From contig NC_081334.1 of assembly GCF_022539665.2 (NCBI RefSeq), positions 8,588,424-8,652,423 of the forward strand: 64,000 nt of DNA, in the 5' to 3' direction. The translations under genes were made by a program, and so were the position numbers. This stretch comes from Daphnia carinata. Taxonomy: Eukaryota; Arthropoda; Branchiopoda; Diplostraca; Daphniidae. Shown one piece after another: positions 1 through 9,240 of the stretch (positions are counted from its first letter, which is position 1; each line of letters opens with the position of its first letter). Under the pieces are notes generated by a model, which saw only the letters and a list, made by a program, of their open reading frames with translations, did no database searches and was not told where the DNA came from.

Positions 1-256
1 TGTTTTTGGTAGACCGTTTTTCGAATTTTCGTCACTTAAGGATTTTTCAGCTTTCTGCCCCAATGTATTTATCAGTGCAACGGCCGGCGGCAAGTTTTGA
101 CTTTCATTTTTCTCGATGGCCTGAATTTGGTTTTCTTCTGTTGTAGACGTTGTTTCTATTGTGGGTAATGGGATCATTGTGGTTGTCTGTGTTGATGATA
201 GTTGGGTTGTCGGGTTTTCTTTCAATGTCGTCGTACTCAGCGTGGTTGGGACTGCG
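1..256 (-). other. Unrecognised Thr/Pro-rich coding fragment
   Basis: Read on the minus strand, one frame stays open across most of this segment and gives a Thr/Ser/Pro/Gln-rich, low-complexity polypeptide. This resembles the linker of a retroelement Gag or a mucin-like tail. It stops near 256, where plus-strand Gypsy gag sequence begins, so the junction is probably an insertion or inversion boundary. No domain is recognised and the frame may be fortuitous. Confidence 0.25.
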
Positions 257-1076
257 TGGCATTTTATCGTTATCCAAAAAATTCGCGAGTACGATTTCAC
301 GAAAGATCGAATAGCAGAGGTTCCAGTCGTGAGAGAAACTTCAATCGTAGCAGAGAAAACAGCCCATATCGCAACAGCTATAATTTATCCTGAAGAGAAG
401 GTATCCCCACAGGGTATAGACAACCCAATTTCCCAATCTACCAGCAATCACCTCAGAGATCTTCGTACACAAGTAGTCATACAAGCTACAATCGACCCAA
501 TTTTCAACCACACAACAATCAACAGGTGTAACCCCAAAAGCCACCTATTCTCAACAATATCCACGGCCACAACATAACCAAGGAAACACCCCCGACACAC
601 TAGGGAAAAGGTTATTATCTGCCACAATTGGAATAAAAGAGGACACATTGCAAGAGAATGTTGGACAGATATGGCACGTATCAACCATCCGAATCGGCGA
701 CAAATGCAGTAAGCACAATATCCCTACCAAACAATCCCCCAACATATAATTTAGAATTGAAATTAGCGATACCCAAACTAATACGTATATCCATTAGAAT
801 TTTTGGAAAAGAATTTCATGCTTTATTAGACAAAGGAGCCGCAGCCAGTTTAGTTTCAGACAGCATATTATTCAACCTAAAAGCTAAGGAAGCGCTTAAA
901 CAAATTAAAAACACGAAAGTTGCATCTTGGGATTAGACTTTTTATCAAACAACAATGTAAAAATTAACACCAAGGACAGACAGGTCAGTTACGACCATTT
1001 TGGGATAGACCACAACTTTGGAAAAAACGCACGTCCCATATACAGTTTAACATTTGGCAAAGCAAGCATCCACATT
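257..1076 (+). pseudogene. Gypsy A gag C-terminus and aspartic protease, broken
   Basis: A Ser/Arg/Tyr/Asn-rich Gag tail is followed by a zinc knuckle at about 613-667, reading CHNWNKRGHIAREC. It fits CX2CX4HX4C except that the second Cys is Trp. A retropepsin follows at 750-935 with LLDKGAAASLV, so the catalytic D-T/S-G is now D-K-G. The closing protease strand (LGLDFLSNN) sits at 927-955 after an apparent internal deletion. The fragment ends at the left edge of the inverted-repeat transposon. Several frame changes are needed to read it, so no function is expected. Confidence 0.75.
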
Positions 1077-1085
1077 CCCCTCCAC
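1077..1085. repeat. Left copy of probable 9-bp target-site duplication (CCCCTCCAC)
   Basis: CCCCTCCAC occurs here and again at 15564-15572, immediately outside the two inverted-repeat ends. Removing the intervening element and one copy rejoins the Gypsy A protease-to-RT spacer. Nine base pairs is typical of Mutator-like transposons; an 8-bp reading would fit hAT or KDZ groups. The motif is C-rich, so chance alignment is not excluded. Confidence 0.6.
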
Positions 1086-1974
1086 GATTGGCGGAGAAAA
1101 AGGCCCAGACGAAAAAGGCCCAGACGAAAAGGCCCAACAAAAAAGGCCCATACGAAAAAGGCCCACAAGAAAAAGGCCCACAAGAAAAAGGCCCACTTTT
1201 CAATTTGAAAAAAAGTGGGCCTCCACGAAGGAGTTCTCCTTGGACCGGGCCTTTATCTCCGCTTAATTTCCATGTTCCAACATACTTTAATTTGTTTCCA
1301 AAACGTATTTCCCACCTCCTATTCCTTGGAAGTTGAAATGTACAAGGGTTGCTGAAACCGTGACCTTCTATAAGGTTTGCCGATATGAAACAAAGTTAGC
1401 GTATGTACGCTAGTTAATGTTTGATTATTTATTCGGTAGCAATCTTATTTCGGATTATGTTAGTATTTATCTATTGCTCATATCCCGTTAAATAAAGTTC
1501 ACTTTTCACAATTTTTGTTTTTTTTGAACTACTTTAGCTTCTTTAAATATAATATGAGAAATATATGTTTTTCGCACTTAGCCTTGTTCTGTCCACCCTC
1601 TTTGATCATGCCCCCCCCCCCAACCATTAGTCCATCTCCGTTATAACTTCCCTTTGTCGATACTTATGCCATAGGTAAAGACCACTGATTTGTTGTGAAT
1701 ACGGAAACTGAATGAGTTCCGCGTGGCTTTTGTGGTTGCTGGGAACAAAGATATGTTAATACGAAGACTAGTTTATTATTATTAACATTTGATAAATAAT
1801 TTTTATAGGAAGAACATTACAAACTTAAACTATCGTTTGAGATAAGGACAAATAAAAACTATTATAATTTAATATTGATTCTTATACCATTTATTTTCTT
1901 ATCACATTTTCAATTCTTTTCACGATTACAAAGAGCCCAATAAATATATTAAAATCATAACCTACTGCTATAAA
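1086..1974 (+). repeat. Left terminal inverted repeat of the 14.5-kb transposon
   Basis: This segment aligns in reverse complement with 14701-15563 over its whole length. Shared stretches include ATTACAAAGAGCCCAATAAA at the inner end. Visible differences are scattered substitutions and small indels, for example a C13 run near 1612 that is interrupted in the right copy. The similarity ends abruptly at TATAAA at the inner boundary. Confidence 0.85.
1090..1218 (+). repeat. Left subterminal tandem repeat, GGCCCAnACGAAAAA, 14-15 bp period
   Basis: About six head-to-tail units of GGCCCAGACGAAAAA and variants (GGCCCATACG, GGCCCACAAG) are followed by an inverted pair, GGCCCACTTTT...AAAAGTGGGCC, able to fold as a hairpin. 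The mirrored block near the right end has the same unit order. Clustered subterminal motifs are typical transposase-binding arrays. The Lys/Arg-rich ORFs seen here are translations of the repeat, not genes. Confidence 0.85.
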
Positions 1975-2279
1975 TATGCCAAGCGGTTACTGCTGACTGT
2001 TATCTTGGAGCGCTTTTCAGCAAAGCAATAAATAGTTCGAGCAAAACTGGAATATTCAATTTGCGTAGGAACGTCTATGAGCCAGTTTTCTACCATGAAG
2101 GACTTTGTTTTGTGAGACTGTTATTAGTGAAGACGCTAAACCTTATAAGATGAATCTAAGATTTTTTTTCTTAAAATTTTCCAAGATCATGGAAGGCATG
2201 CCAGTTTATTTTTTTTTAAACTATAACGACATGGCTTGCCCATGAAAGAACACGAGTTTAGCTCATCCATGAGTCAGTA
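1975..2279. other. Internal transposon DNA, no gene seen
   Basis: AT-rich sequence between the left inverted repeat and the SURF6-like fragment. I see no open frame, RNA gene or repeat of note. Confidence 0.5.
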
Positions 2280-2704
2280 TCAGTATTTAATATGATAAAT
2301 TTTCCTTTTTTAAATTTGGTTTAATCACTTTATATTCTTCCTTTTCAGTTTCCTTTTTCTTAATGTTGGCTTTTCTCTTTATCTGTTGTTATTCCTTTCT
2401 CTTTTCCTTTTCTTCGATGCGTTCAGCCCAATTTTTTTTCACTTTCTGATTTGATTTATCTCGTTTCTTAATATATTTGTCAATCAATTCCAGTCTTCTA
2501 CCTATTGCAATACAGAAAAATAAAAAATTTTTAACATTTTACAAATGTGTTTGTCAAATTGATAGTTTACCTCCAAACCTTCAGCTATTTGAAGAGCACC
2601 ATTTCATGCCAGTTTCTCTTCAATGCTTCTTGCATTCTCAACTTCAGCTGGGCCTACCAAGATTTTCACGTTTGGTTTAAGTTTTTTTCCATTTTAATCA
2701 TTGC
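2280..2704 (-). pseudogene. SURF6-like C-terminal exons, broken, carried in the transposon
   Basis: The minus strand encodes a segment with EEKLA(stop)NGALQIAEG followed, after a GT-AG intron at about 2502-2570, by RLELIDKYIKKRDKSNQKV and a Lys/Arg/Glu-rich run ending near 2290. The order (E-K-x-x-W-x-x-x-L-x-x-AEG, then K-R-K/R-D-K, W-x-x-R, then basic helix) matches the C-terminal domain of SURF6, a nucleolar RNA-binding protein of ribosome biogenesis. A TGA stands where SURF6 has Trp, another TAA lies in the basic tail, and the frame changes after the intron, so it is not functional. It continues at 11971 on the other side of BEL A. The family call rests on remembered pattern similarity, not alignment. 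Confidence 0.5.
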
Positions 2705-2727
2705 CACGGGCTGACTTATTCCCTTCA
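2705..2727 (+). repeat. Truncated 5' LTR of BEL A (last 23 bp)
   Basis: CACGGGCTGACTTATTCCCT plus TCA is identical to the last 23 bp of the 3' LTR at 11948-11970. Sequence upstream of 2705 is SURF6-like rather than LTR, so the 5' LTR has lost all but its final bases. The homologous end in BEL B is at about 33270-33290. Confidence 0.8.
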
Positions 2728-2740
2728 TGGTCCTTCGAAC
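2728..2740 (+). promoter_or_regulatory. BEL A primer-binding site
   Basis: TGGTCCTTCGAAC begins directly after the LTR end with the TGG expected to pair with the CCA tail of a tRNA primer. The BEL B copy has TGTTCCTTCGAAC at the same place. The tRNA identity was not determined. Confidence 0.6.
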
Positions 2741-3506
2741 TATTTCTTTCTTAATTTAAGTTAGTTTCTTACTTTAAGTATTTACTTGTTGTGTACTGCG
2801 GGGGAGTTTTTCTGGGCTCACCCCTTTTTAGTCCCTAGACACCGCGTGGGAATTTTCCTTTTTTGAACACGTGTTAGCTTAAGCGTGTGAAACTCTTTTT
2901 GCTGTTTCACCACGCGATTAGTTAAGCTTGTGAATTTTTTCTTTTTCGCCTTTCACCACTCGTTGAGTTACCGTGTGAAATTTTTTTTTCTTTCACCACG
3001 TGTGGAGTGTGTAGGCACCTAAGAATCTTTTTTTTTCCTTTTGCCTTTCAACTGTTAGGGCAAACACGTGGTCGGTGGCCATTAATTTGGTCGTCCTTTT
3101 TTCAAATTTTGAATTTTTTTGGTAAAATTTTTTTTCTTTCTCCCTTTGAGAAACGTTTTTTTTTCTTGTTCATCTCCCTTTCCATTTACTTCGAGTAAGG
3201 TTAGGGTTGAGTAGGGTGGAAATTTTTTTTTCTTTTTTTTTCCCTTTTGCAATTTCGGTCGCGTGGTCGGCGGCCATTGATAACTCCACCCCTAAATATT
3301 TTTTTTTTCTCTTTTTTTTTTCTTCTCAATTTTCTTCTTTTCAAATACACTGCTTCGCCTTGCTGCGTGTAGCGGCCATCTTCGTTGCTTTACATTTAGG
3401 GGGCCAATTTTCTTCTTTTTTACTTTTTTTGGAATACCCTCTTTTTGGAGGATATTTATATCCTCCACTACTACTCTTTTCTTCTCCGCTTTAGCGGAGC
3501 ACCTGT
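2741..3506 (+). other. BEL A 5' leader, T-rich
   Basis: Untranslated leader dominated by TTTTTCTTTT tracts, with short recurring CACGTGTG / CACGCG words and several phrases of the type TTTCACCACG..GTGTGAAA. No credible ORF. The same leader, diverged, follows the LTR of BEL B (33304-34019), so it belongs to the element. Confidence 0.6.
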
Positions 3507-4499
3507 AAGGTCTCCAACACCACTTCAAGAATTCGTGACGCCGAGAAGATAAAAAGGGCCAAGAGGAGGGTCGAGGGTTTGGAGAGGCCGTGGACGGGTC
3601 CACAACAGCCGCGGCAATTTAGGAACACCCCGGAAAGAAGGCGGCAAATTAGTCTCTTCAACCGCCTTGCAGCAGCTGCACCTGAAGCTGAACAAGCTGC
3701 CTCACCGCTGTACTCCATACTCCCGATAGCCATCCGTCACTTGCCCTTAGCGGCAATTAAGGAAGCGCTCGAGCCGAAGTATTGCGGAGACATCAGGTAC
3801 CGCCCAGTTAACCAGGTAGTGGAGAGAGAAGAGGAGGGAGCCATTGCTTTACCAACTCCAACTGAGTTGAGTAAACCACTAACATTTACCCCAAGAGCAC
3901 GTGGTCGTGGTTGGCATTTCCCTAGCACTAACAAGAGTGAGGAGCCCCAGGTCGGAGCAGGAGCTGTTCAGCAAATCCCTACAACAGTTAGCCAGTGTGA
4001 ATTGCCTCAGATTACAGCACGTGTAGCACTCGGACGTGGTTGGCGACTCCTCTCCACATCTACTACCAAGAGCGAGGAGCCCCAAGTCGGAGCAACAGCC
4101 GCAAGTGGAGCTGATCTACCAATCTCTCCAGTCGAAAGTGTACCTGAGCAGCCCAAAATCAAAATTGGTAGTGCACGCGGTCGTGGGGGACAAATTTTCA
4201 ACGTTTCCAACCACCTCGAGCCATTTGATCAGCTGTTACCCACCCCAGGCGGGGGGCGTAGCAACGCATTGCTGACTAAACTTACACCATTCAAATCAGG
4301 GCCAGGTAGCACGCGTGGACGCGGTCGGCTATTACCCAGAGAAAACCCTCTGGACGCTCCTGTTCAAGATCCAACCCCAGTGTTGGCACCAGCAAGGGTA
4401 GTAGAAGGCGCAGCTGGAGGAGAAGGAGAAGAAGACGAAGACATCCTGCAGATTAATGCCGATCCAAGGGATCTTATTGATCTTTATAAAAAGTTGTAA
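3507..4499 (+). CDS. BEL ORF0: RGRG-repeat protein upstream of gag
   Basis: A frame of about 330 codons runs from 3507 to the TAA at 4497-4499, ahead of gag in the same element. Four RG blocks are spaced tens of residues apart: RARGRGW (about 3894), ALGRGW (about 4027), ARGRGG (about 4171) and TRGRGR (about 4309). The first two are each followed by a copy of KSEEPQVGA, so they are internal duplications. The tail is acidic (GEGEEDEDILQIN). The start codon is lost here: AAG at 3507-3509 aligns with the ATG at 34020 in BEL B. The motifs FNRLAAA and PLAAIKEAL.PKY.GD are conserved in BEL B despite nucleotide divergence. No known family was recognised. RG blocks of this kind are substrates for arginine methylation and Tudor or RNA binding in other proteins, a role inferred here only. 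Confidence 0.65.
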   Translation, partial: KVSNTTSRIRDAEKIKRAKRRVEGLERPWTGPQQPRQFRNTPERRRQISLFNRLAAAAPEAEQAASPLYSILPIAIRHLPLAAIKEALEPKYCGDIRYRPVNQVVEREEEGAIALPTPTELSKPLTFTPRARGRGWHFPSTNKSEEPQVGAGAVQQIPTTVSQCELPQITARVALGRGWRLLSTSTTKSEEPQVGATAASGADLPISPVESVPEQPKIKIGSARGRGGQIFNVSNHLEPFDQLLPTPGGGRSNALLTKLTPFKSGPGSTRGRGRLLPRENPLDAPVQDPTPVLAPARVVEGAAGGEGEEDEDILQINADPRDLIDLYKKL

Positions 4500-4682
4500 T
4501 TCCCCATGTTACAATAAAATAATTGATCACTAACCCCTTTTTTCACTTACTTTAAGCAGGAGGAAACGGTTCAACCGTACTCCACAAAAGAAAAAACTTT
4601 CTTACATTTTTTCTTGGAGTTGGGCTCAAAACCTAAACTCCCACTAACTAATTTCTTTTCTTTTCTTTCCTTTAGAAAACTA
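4500..4682 (+). other. Spacer between ORF0 and the leader array
   Basis: AT-rich, with CAATAAAATAA near 4511 that could serve as a polyadenylation signal for an ORF0 transcript. Otherwise nothing recognised. Confidence 0.35.
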
Positions 4683-5182
4683 GCGCCATCTAGCGCTCAA
4701 AATAACAAACTTAAAATTTTTCTATTTCAAAAAAGTTATTTCTTTTCAGAACTGCAAGCTTACGCCATCTAGCGGTCGTAAGCAAACTAAAAATTCAAAA
4801 AATTTCAAAATTAATTTTCTTTTTCTTAAAAACTGAACGCTTGAGCCATCTAGCGGTCAAATTAAGAAACTTCTCTCCAGAAATTCAAAAATTCAAAACT
4901 CTTTTTCTTTTTTTCCCCAAAACTAAAGGCCTGCGTCATCTAGCGGTCAAATTAAGAGAGTTTTCTGTTACTTTCCATTTTTTTTAAAATTTCTTTCAGA
5001 AACTGGAGGCCCGCCCCATCTAGCGGTCAGAAAAGCAGACTTCTCTATTATTTTCATTTTTCTCGATTTTGTTCAGAAACTGAACACAAGCACCATCTGG
5101 CGGTTAAAAACCAAAGGATGGTAAAATTTTTCAATTTTTTCTCATTTCTTCTAAAACTGAAAGCTTACGCAGCCTAACGGCC
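4683..5182 (+). promoter_or_regulatory. Seven-unit array, 77-90 bp spacing, with CTCF-consensus-like core
   Basis: Each unit carries GCCATCTAGCGGTC or a close variant, usually preceded by AAACTG..AGC. Cores lie at 4683-4698, 4762-4777, 4843-4858, 4933-4948, 5013-5028, 5090-5105 and a degenerate one at 5167-5182. In reverse complement the core is GACCGCTAGATGGC, which fits the CTCF consensus CC-R-S-Y-A-G-R-K-G-G-C. The T-rich spacers between cores are diverged while the core is nearly constant, the pattern expected of selected binding sites. The position between ORF0 and gag, in the transcribed leader, recalls the Su(Hw) insulator in Drosophila gypsy. Factor identity is inferred. Confidence 0.6.
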
Positions 5183-5510
5183 AAATAAGCAACCTTATTT
5201 TCCAAATCATCTGAAAATAGTCCTTTCCCATTCCTACCCATTGAGCGTCGTGCTAGCAACTAAACAAATCTTGACATTTTATTATTTTTACTGACAACAA
5301 GGTCGGTTTTTTCGCTCAATAGTTACCGAAAGCTAACTAAGAGCAACAAATTTAAGTTTCCACTTTTCAAAAAATTGTATGACATAGCAAGGAGGAGAAA
5401 CCTCAACCAGTGGAGTTTAAAAAATACGCCCACTGATTGGAGCACTGCGTCAGCGTTGCTCCCTTTCCATTCACTCACAATTTAGTGGAAGCACTAAAAG
5501 TAAAACTTTT
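5183..5510 (+). other. BEL A leader between array and gag
   Basis: No ORF or repeat recognised. The reading frame of gag is open back to 5437 but the composition there is not coding-like, so I treat this as untranslated. Confidence 0.4.
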
Positions 5511-5550
5511 TTTCCAAGTTTTTCTTTTTCTTTTTTTTCACTCCTTCAAG
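5511..5550 (+). promoter_or_regulatory. Probable 3' splice site ahead of BEL gag
   Basis: A long pyrimidine tract (TTTTTCTTTTTC, then T8, then CACTCCTTCAAG) ends in AG at 5549-5550, about 70 bp before the chosen gag ATG at 5623. Splicing from an upstream donor to this site would remove ORF0 and the array and place gag near the 5' end of the mRNA. This is inference from sequence only. Confidence 0.4.
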
Positions 5551-5622
5551 GGAAATCCAGGAGTGAACCCCGCTGAGGAATTGCAAAGAAGAATCAACTT
5601 TCCAATTCCAGCAAAACAAAAA

Positions 5623-6905
5623 ATGTCACGATCAGTTGCAGCAACACGAGCGGGCCTGAAAGGCCACCTCACGAGGACAATGGAGAAGATCAAGGGATAC
5701 AAGGATCTCACGATGACGGCGGAACTGGATAACGACATTGCCACGGATACAGAACTCCTGAAGCAACGTTACCAGAAATTTATCAAAGCAAGTGACCAAG
5801 TACGCTGGGCCTTGCAAACTACGAACGCCACCGAGGAGCAAATCGAGCAAGATTACTCCACAGTAGCAGAAGTAGAAGAAGAAATGAGCAGTATACTCGC
5901 CTTCGTTAAAAACAAGCGAGACGAGTATAAAAGACAACAAGACTTGGAATTTCAAGAGCTGCAGAGAAAAGAACAACGCCAGATAGAAGAGGATAGAAAC
6001 CGATTGCTTCAAGACCTGCTTACTCAACAGCAGCAGCTCTTCGCAACCCAAATCCTCCAACAACAACAAGCCTACGCCGTTCAAATACAACAACTCATGG
6101 CGCAAAACCAGGCACCAGTTCAAGCAGCAGCAGCAGCTCCAGTTCAACAAGCAACACGTCTTCCCCAAAGACAAATCAAGCATTTTAAAGGAGATATTCT
6201 TGAGTGGACGTCATTCTGGGAGAGCTTTAATGCCTCCATTCACTCGTCTACAATGTCGGATGTTCAAAAATTCGACTACTTAAAAGAATATTTAAAAGGG
6301 GAAGCGTACTTGTGCGTCGAAAACCTGGAACTCACGGCAGCAAATTACAACATTGCCATAGCAGAGCTAAAAAGAGTCTACGCAAAGCCAAAGGCTCTCA
6401 TTCAAACCCATTTATGCAAATTTGACAACCTAGCTCCTGTTAAAACAATGGCAGATGTATCGGCGCTGAGAAAATTGCAGCTCACAGTCCAGTCGCATAT
6501 TAACGCCTTGGAAACCCTCGGGGTTCGAAAAGAATCATTTGGAGGACTCCTTGGCACAAAATTAATGAAATTGCTTCCTGCAGAATTGCAGAAAGAGTGG
6601 TCGAGCTCTGAAGAAAACGACATTACCGACATCGCATCCCAACTGAATTTCATCAGGGATGAAGTTGACGCAGCGGAGAGGTACAGCCGATGGAAATCCG
6701 AAACCACAAAAACGCCACAGCAGTCAACATCGCCAAGTCCAGCGAAACAAATACACGCTGCCACAGCATCACAGCTGGCGATTGGAGCCAGGTCACAACC
6801 AGCTCCACACACCAGAAAAAATTCCAGACAATTTGTGCCACCGTCAACACCTTTTAGAAGACAGGACAATTTCATCACGCGAGAATGCACAAGACCATGC
6901 ATTTT
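5623..6905 (+). pseudogene. BEL A Gag (DUF1759-type), frame lost at its end
   Basis: Start chosen at ATG 5623 (MSRSVAATRAG), the first Met followed by Gag-like helices; the open frame upstream to 5437 is low-complexity leader. It has an N-terminal helical domain, a Glu/Gln-rich coiled coil, a poly-Gln/Ala linker, then the Pao/BEL Gag core beginning LPQRQIKHFKGDILEWTSFW (about residues 183-390), matching the DUF1759 region that forms the retrotransposon particle. The frame is uninterrupted for over 400 codons. It then runs out of register at a T7 run near 6902-6908, after which the true frame continues in the next entry. Gag assembles the intracellular particle and binds the RNA. Confidence 0.85.
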
Positions 6906-7906
6906 TTTGCGGGGAGGTTCACTACCCCACGGTTTGTCCAGTGAACCTAAGAGAAAAAAAGGCTATCATCGCTAAGCTGAAAAGGTGCGTCAGATGCTTC
7001 AGTGCAAACCACGAAACTCTGAACTGCACCACAAACTACACTTGCAGACATTGCCAAGCTATCCACCACACAGCTCTCTGCGACAAAAAGCAGACACGTT
7101 TTGCGCATCAAACAGTAAATGGCAACAGCGCCATCACAAATGTTACGGCGTCTGCTGCAAGCGCAAACACCCCAGGCGATCTCGTGGTGAAGACAGCTAC
7201 AGTAAATGTAGTAGGCCCAAATGGCAAACAAACAAGAGCCATTTTATTTATAGACGACGGCAGCCATAGATCTTGGGTCACAAGATCTATATCAAAATTG
7301 TTGGATCTTAAAGTGGTAGCAGTGGAAAACATCGTTACCAGAGTTTTCAAGCAACGAAAACCAAATCCAGTGGAGAAGACCAATTCAGTCGAGCTGACAT
7401 TTAGGGGCACTTGGCATGGTGCCCCACTCGTCAAAATTACAGCACTGGAAACGGACTACATTGGAGACACTGGTCCATATGCCCACACAACATTCGCACG
7501 AAAATTGTGGCTGGACAATGAAAAAATGGCTGACGACAGGTTCGAGACAAACAGCCAGGAAAAAGATGTCGGGATTTTAATCGGAGTCGACCAGATGTTT
7601 GAAATCATCCCTAACGAAGCAGCTATCCAAAGCCCGTGTGGCCTAAGGGCCTACAACACAAAGCTTGGGCGGATGATAGTTGGACCTTCTAAAGAAAAAA
7701 ATTCGAAAAAAGGAAAGGCGATAATCCAGCAAATGCTGCAATGTAGTAGCTTTTCAACCCAAACGGTAGCTTCATATGCAGCCGGCTGCCTTAATTCAAA
7801 CTACACTTTTACAACTCTTCCCGAAGAAAAGGAGAAAACGCCGGATGTAAAGGAAAAAAGGAATCTTCATCTCCCCACCCGACCTCTATGGAAGAAATTT
7901 CCATAG
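6895..7906 (+). pseudogene. BEL A zinc knuckles and A17 aspartic protease
   Basis: Continues gag-pol in the +1 frame. It begins FFCGEVHYPTVCPVNL, then CVRCFSANHETLNC and CRHCQAIHHTALC, a set of Cys/His knuckles typical of BEL Gag-Pol. The retropepsin (family A17) follows with ILFIDDGSHRSWVTRSISKL, where BEL proteases usually have LLDSGSQRSF, so the catalytic D-S-G is altered to D-D-G. The conserved LIGVDQMFEI and CGLRAYNTKLGRMIVGP-type motifs are present further on. It stops at 7904-7906 before the RT domain, so a frame change is needed to reach RT. Confidence 0.85.
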
Positions 7907-9240
7907 AGAACTCCATTATTAAAAAAGAAAAAAAGAAGATTGTAAAAGAAGAATTAAAGCGGCAGACGGACTTTGATCTATCCTTGTTTTGGAAGCTAGA
8001 ACACTTTGCCATTTTAGACGATTGTGATGCAGTGGAGCCAGACGATCCTCTAGGCTCCTTTGGAAACAAAATCACCCGTCAAGAAGATGGGCGATACTGC
8101 ACCCCAATCTCATGGAAAACGGATAAGTGGAGGTTGGAGAAAAATTTCCTGATGGCTAAAGGAAGACTGGAGAGTCTTTTAAACAGACTCAAGAAAACGC
8201 CAGCGCTTCTATCTGCTTACCACCAGGAGATCGAGCAACTCAGAGTCCAAAACTTCGTAGAAAAGGCAGACCTAAACTACGATGGACTCCACACTTATCT
8301 GCCACATCATCCTGTCATCCGACAGGATAAAACAACCACGAAAATCCGACCGGTCTTTGATTGAGCGGCTAAGTCCAGGTTTGGACCAAGCCTCAACGAC
8401 GTCCTAGAAACCGGTCCGAACCTGAATCCTGACCTGCTAGCCGTTCTAATGCGATTCACGATTAAATCGGATCGCATGGATAGCAGATATTGAAAAAGCT
8501 TTTTTAAACATCGCCCTGCATCCTGAAGACTCAGAAGCAGTACGATTCCTGTGGGTAACGGAGCCAGAAACATCTGGCTCCCCTTTAGTCGCTTACAAAT
8601 GGAAGCGAGTTCCATTTGGACTCAGCTCCAGCCCATTCTTGCTTAGAGTTACCCTCAACAAGCATTTGGATGGAATGGAGCCGCTGTACTCCACTACAGT
8701 CAAGCAACTAAAAGAACAAATTTACGTCGACGACTACCTAGGTGGCGCCGACAGCATACCCACAGCAAAAAACAGGATTCAGGAAACAAAGGCCATCTTC
8801 CAGGAGGCCAAACTCAACATGCGAAGCTGGGTGACAAACGACAAGACACTTCGCAAATTTCTCAGTGGGAAGGGGCTCATCAACCCCATTGTTAAAATCT
8901 TCACTCAGAAACTGGAAGAGGGCCAACCAAAGGTCCTAGGCATTCGGTGGGACACCGAATCCGACACATTCCAATTCGACCCCGCGCCTATCATTGAAGC
9001 CGCTACAGAATTGGGAGACATTGTCACCAAAAGAAATATCCTACGGATATCTGCAAGAGTGTTTGATCCCATTGGGTTCTTAGCACCCACTACACTCCTG
9101 CTAAAAATCATCTACCAGAAGCTTTGGGAAGCAGAAATTGACTGGGACGTCGAAGCGCCGCCGGAAATTAGACAAACATGGATAGCTGCTATGACTGGGT
9201 TGAACGAGTTCGCCAAATTGAAAATCCCTCGCTGGATAGG
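7888..9240 (+). pseudogene. BEL A reverse transcriptase, interrupted
   Basis: The N-terminal RT is clear from the FWKLE / DPLGSFGNK region through LRVQNFVEKADLN to TTKIRPVFD, ending at a TGA at 8362-8364 where BEL elements have VFDASAK. The fingers sequence (KSRFGPSLNDVLETGPNLNP) follows in frame, then the frame breaks near 8480 and is recovered at 8639. The catalytic box reads YVDD at 8723-8734, followed by DYLGGADS. The thumb region includes RISARVFDPIGFLAPTTLLL (about 9050). The catalytic aspartates survive, but the stop and frameshift make it inactive as it stands. Confidence 0.9.

Noticed and set aside
927-1336. Lys/Arg-rich ORFs on both strands over the GGCCC block
   Set aside because: They are translations of a 14-15 bp tandem repeat inside the terminal inverted repeat; the only genuine coding part is the protease end before 1076.
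2705-2727. Reading the 23-bp match to 11948-11970 as an unusually long target duplication of BEL A
   Set aside because: BEL duplications are 4-6 bp, and the same segment ends the LTR of BEL B, so it is the LTR end and not a duplication.
3007-3494. Phe-rich ORFs in the BEL leader
   Set aside because: Produced by T-tracts; composition is not that of a protein.
5632-6183. 183-codon minus-strand ORF opposite BEL gag
   Set aside because: Leu/Cys-rich antisense shadow of the Gln/Glu-rich Gag frame.
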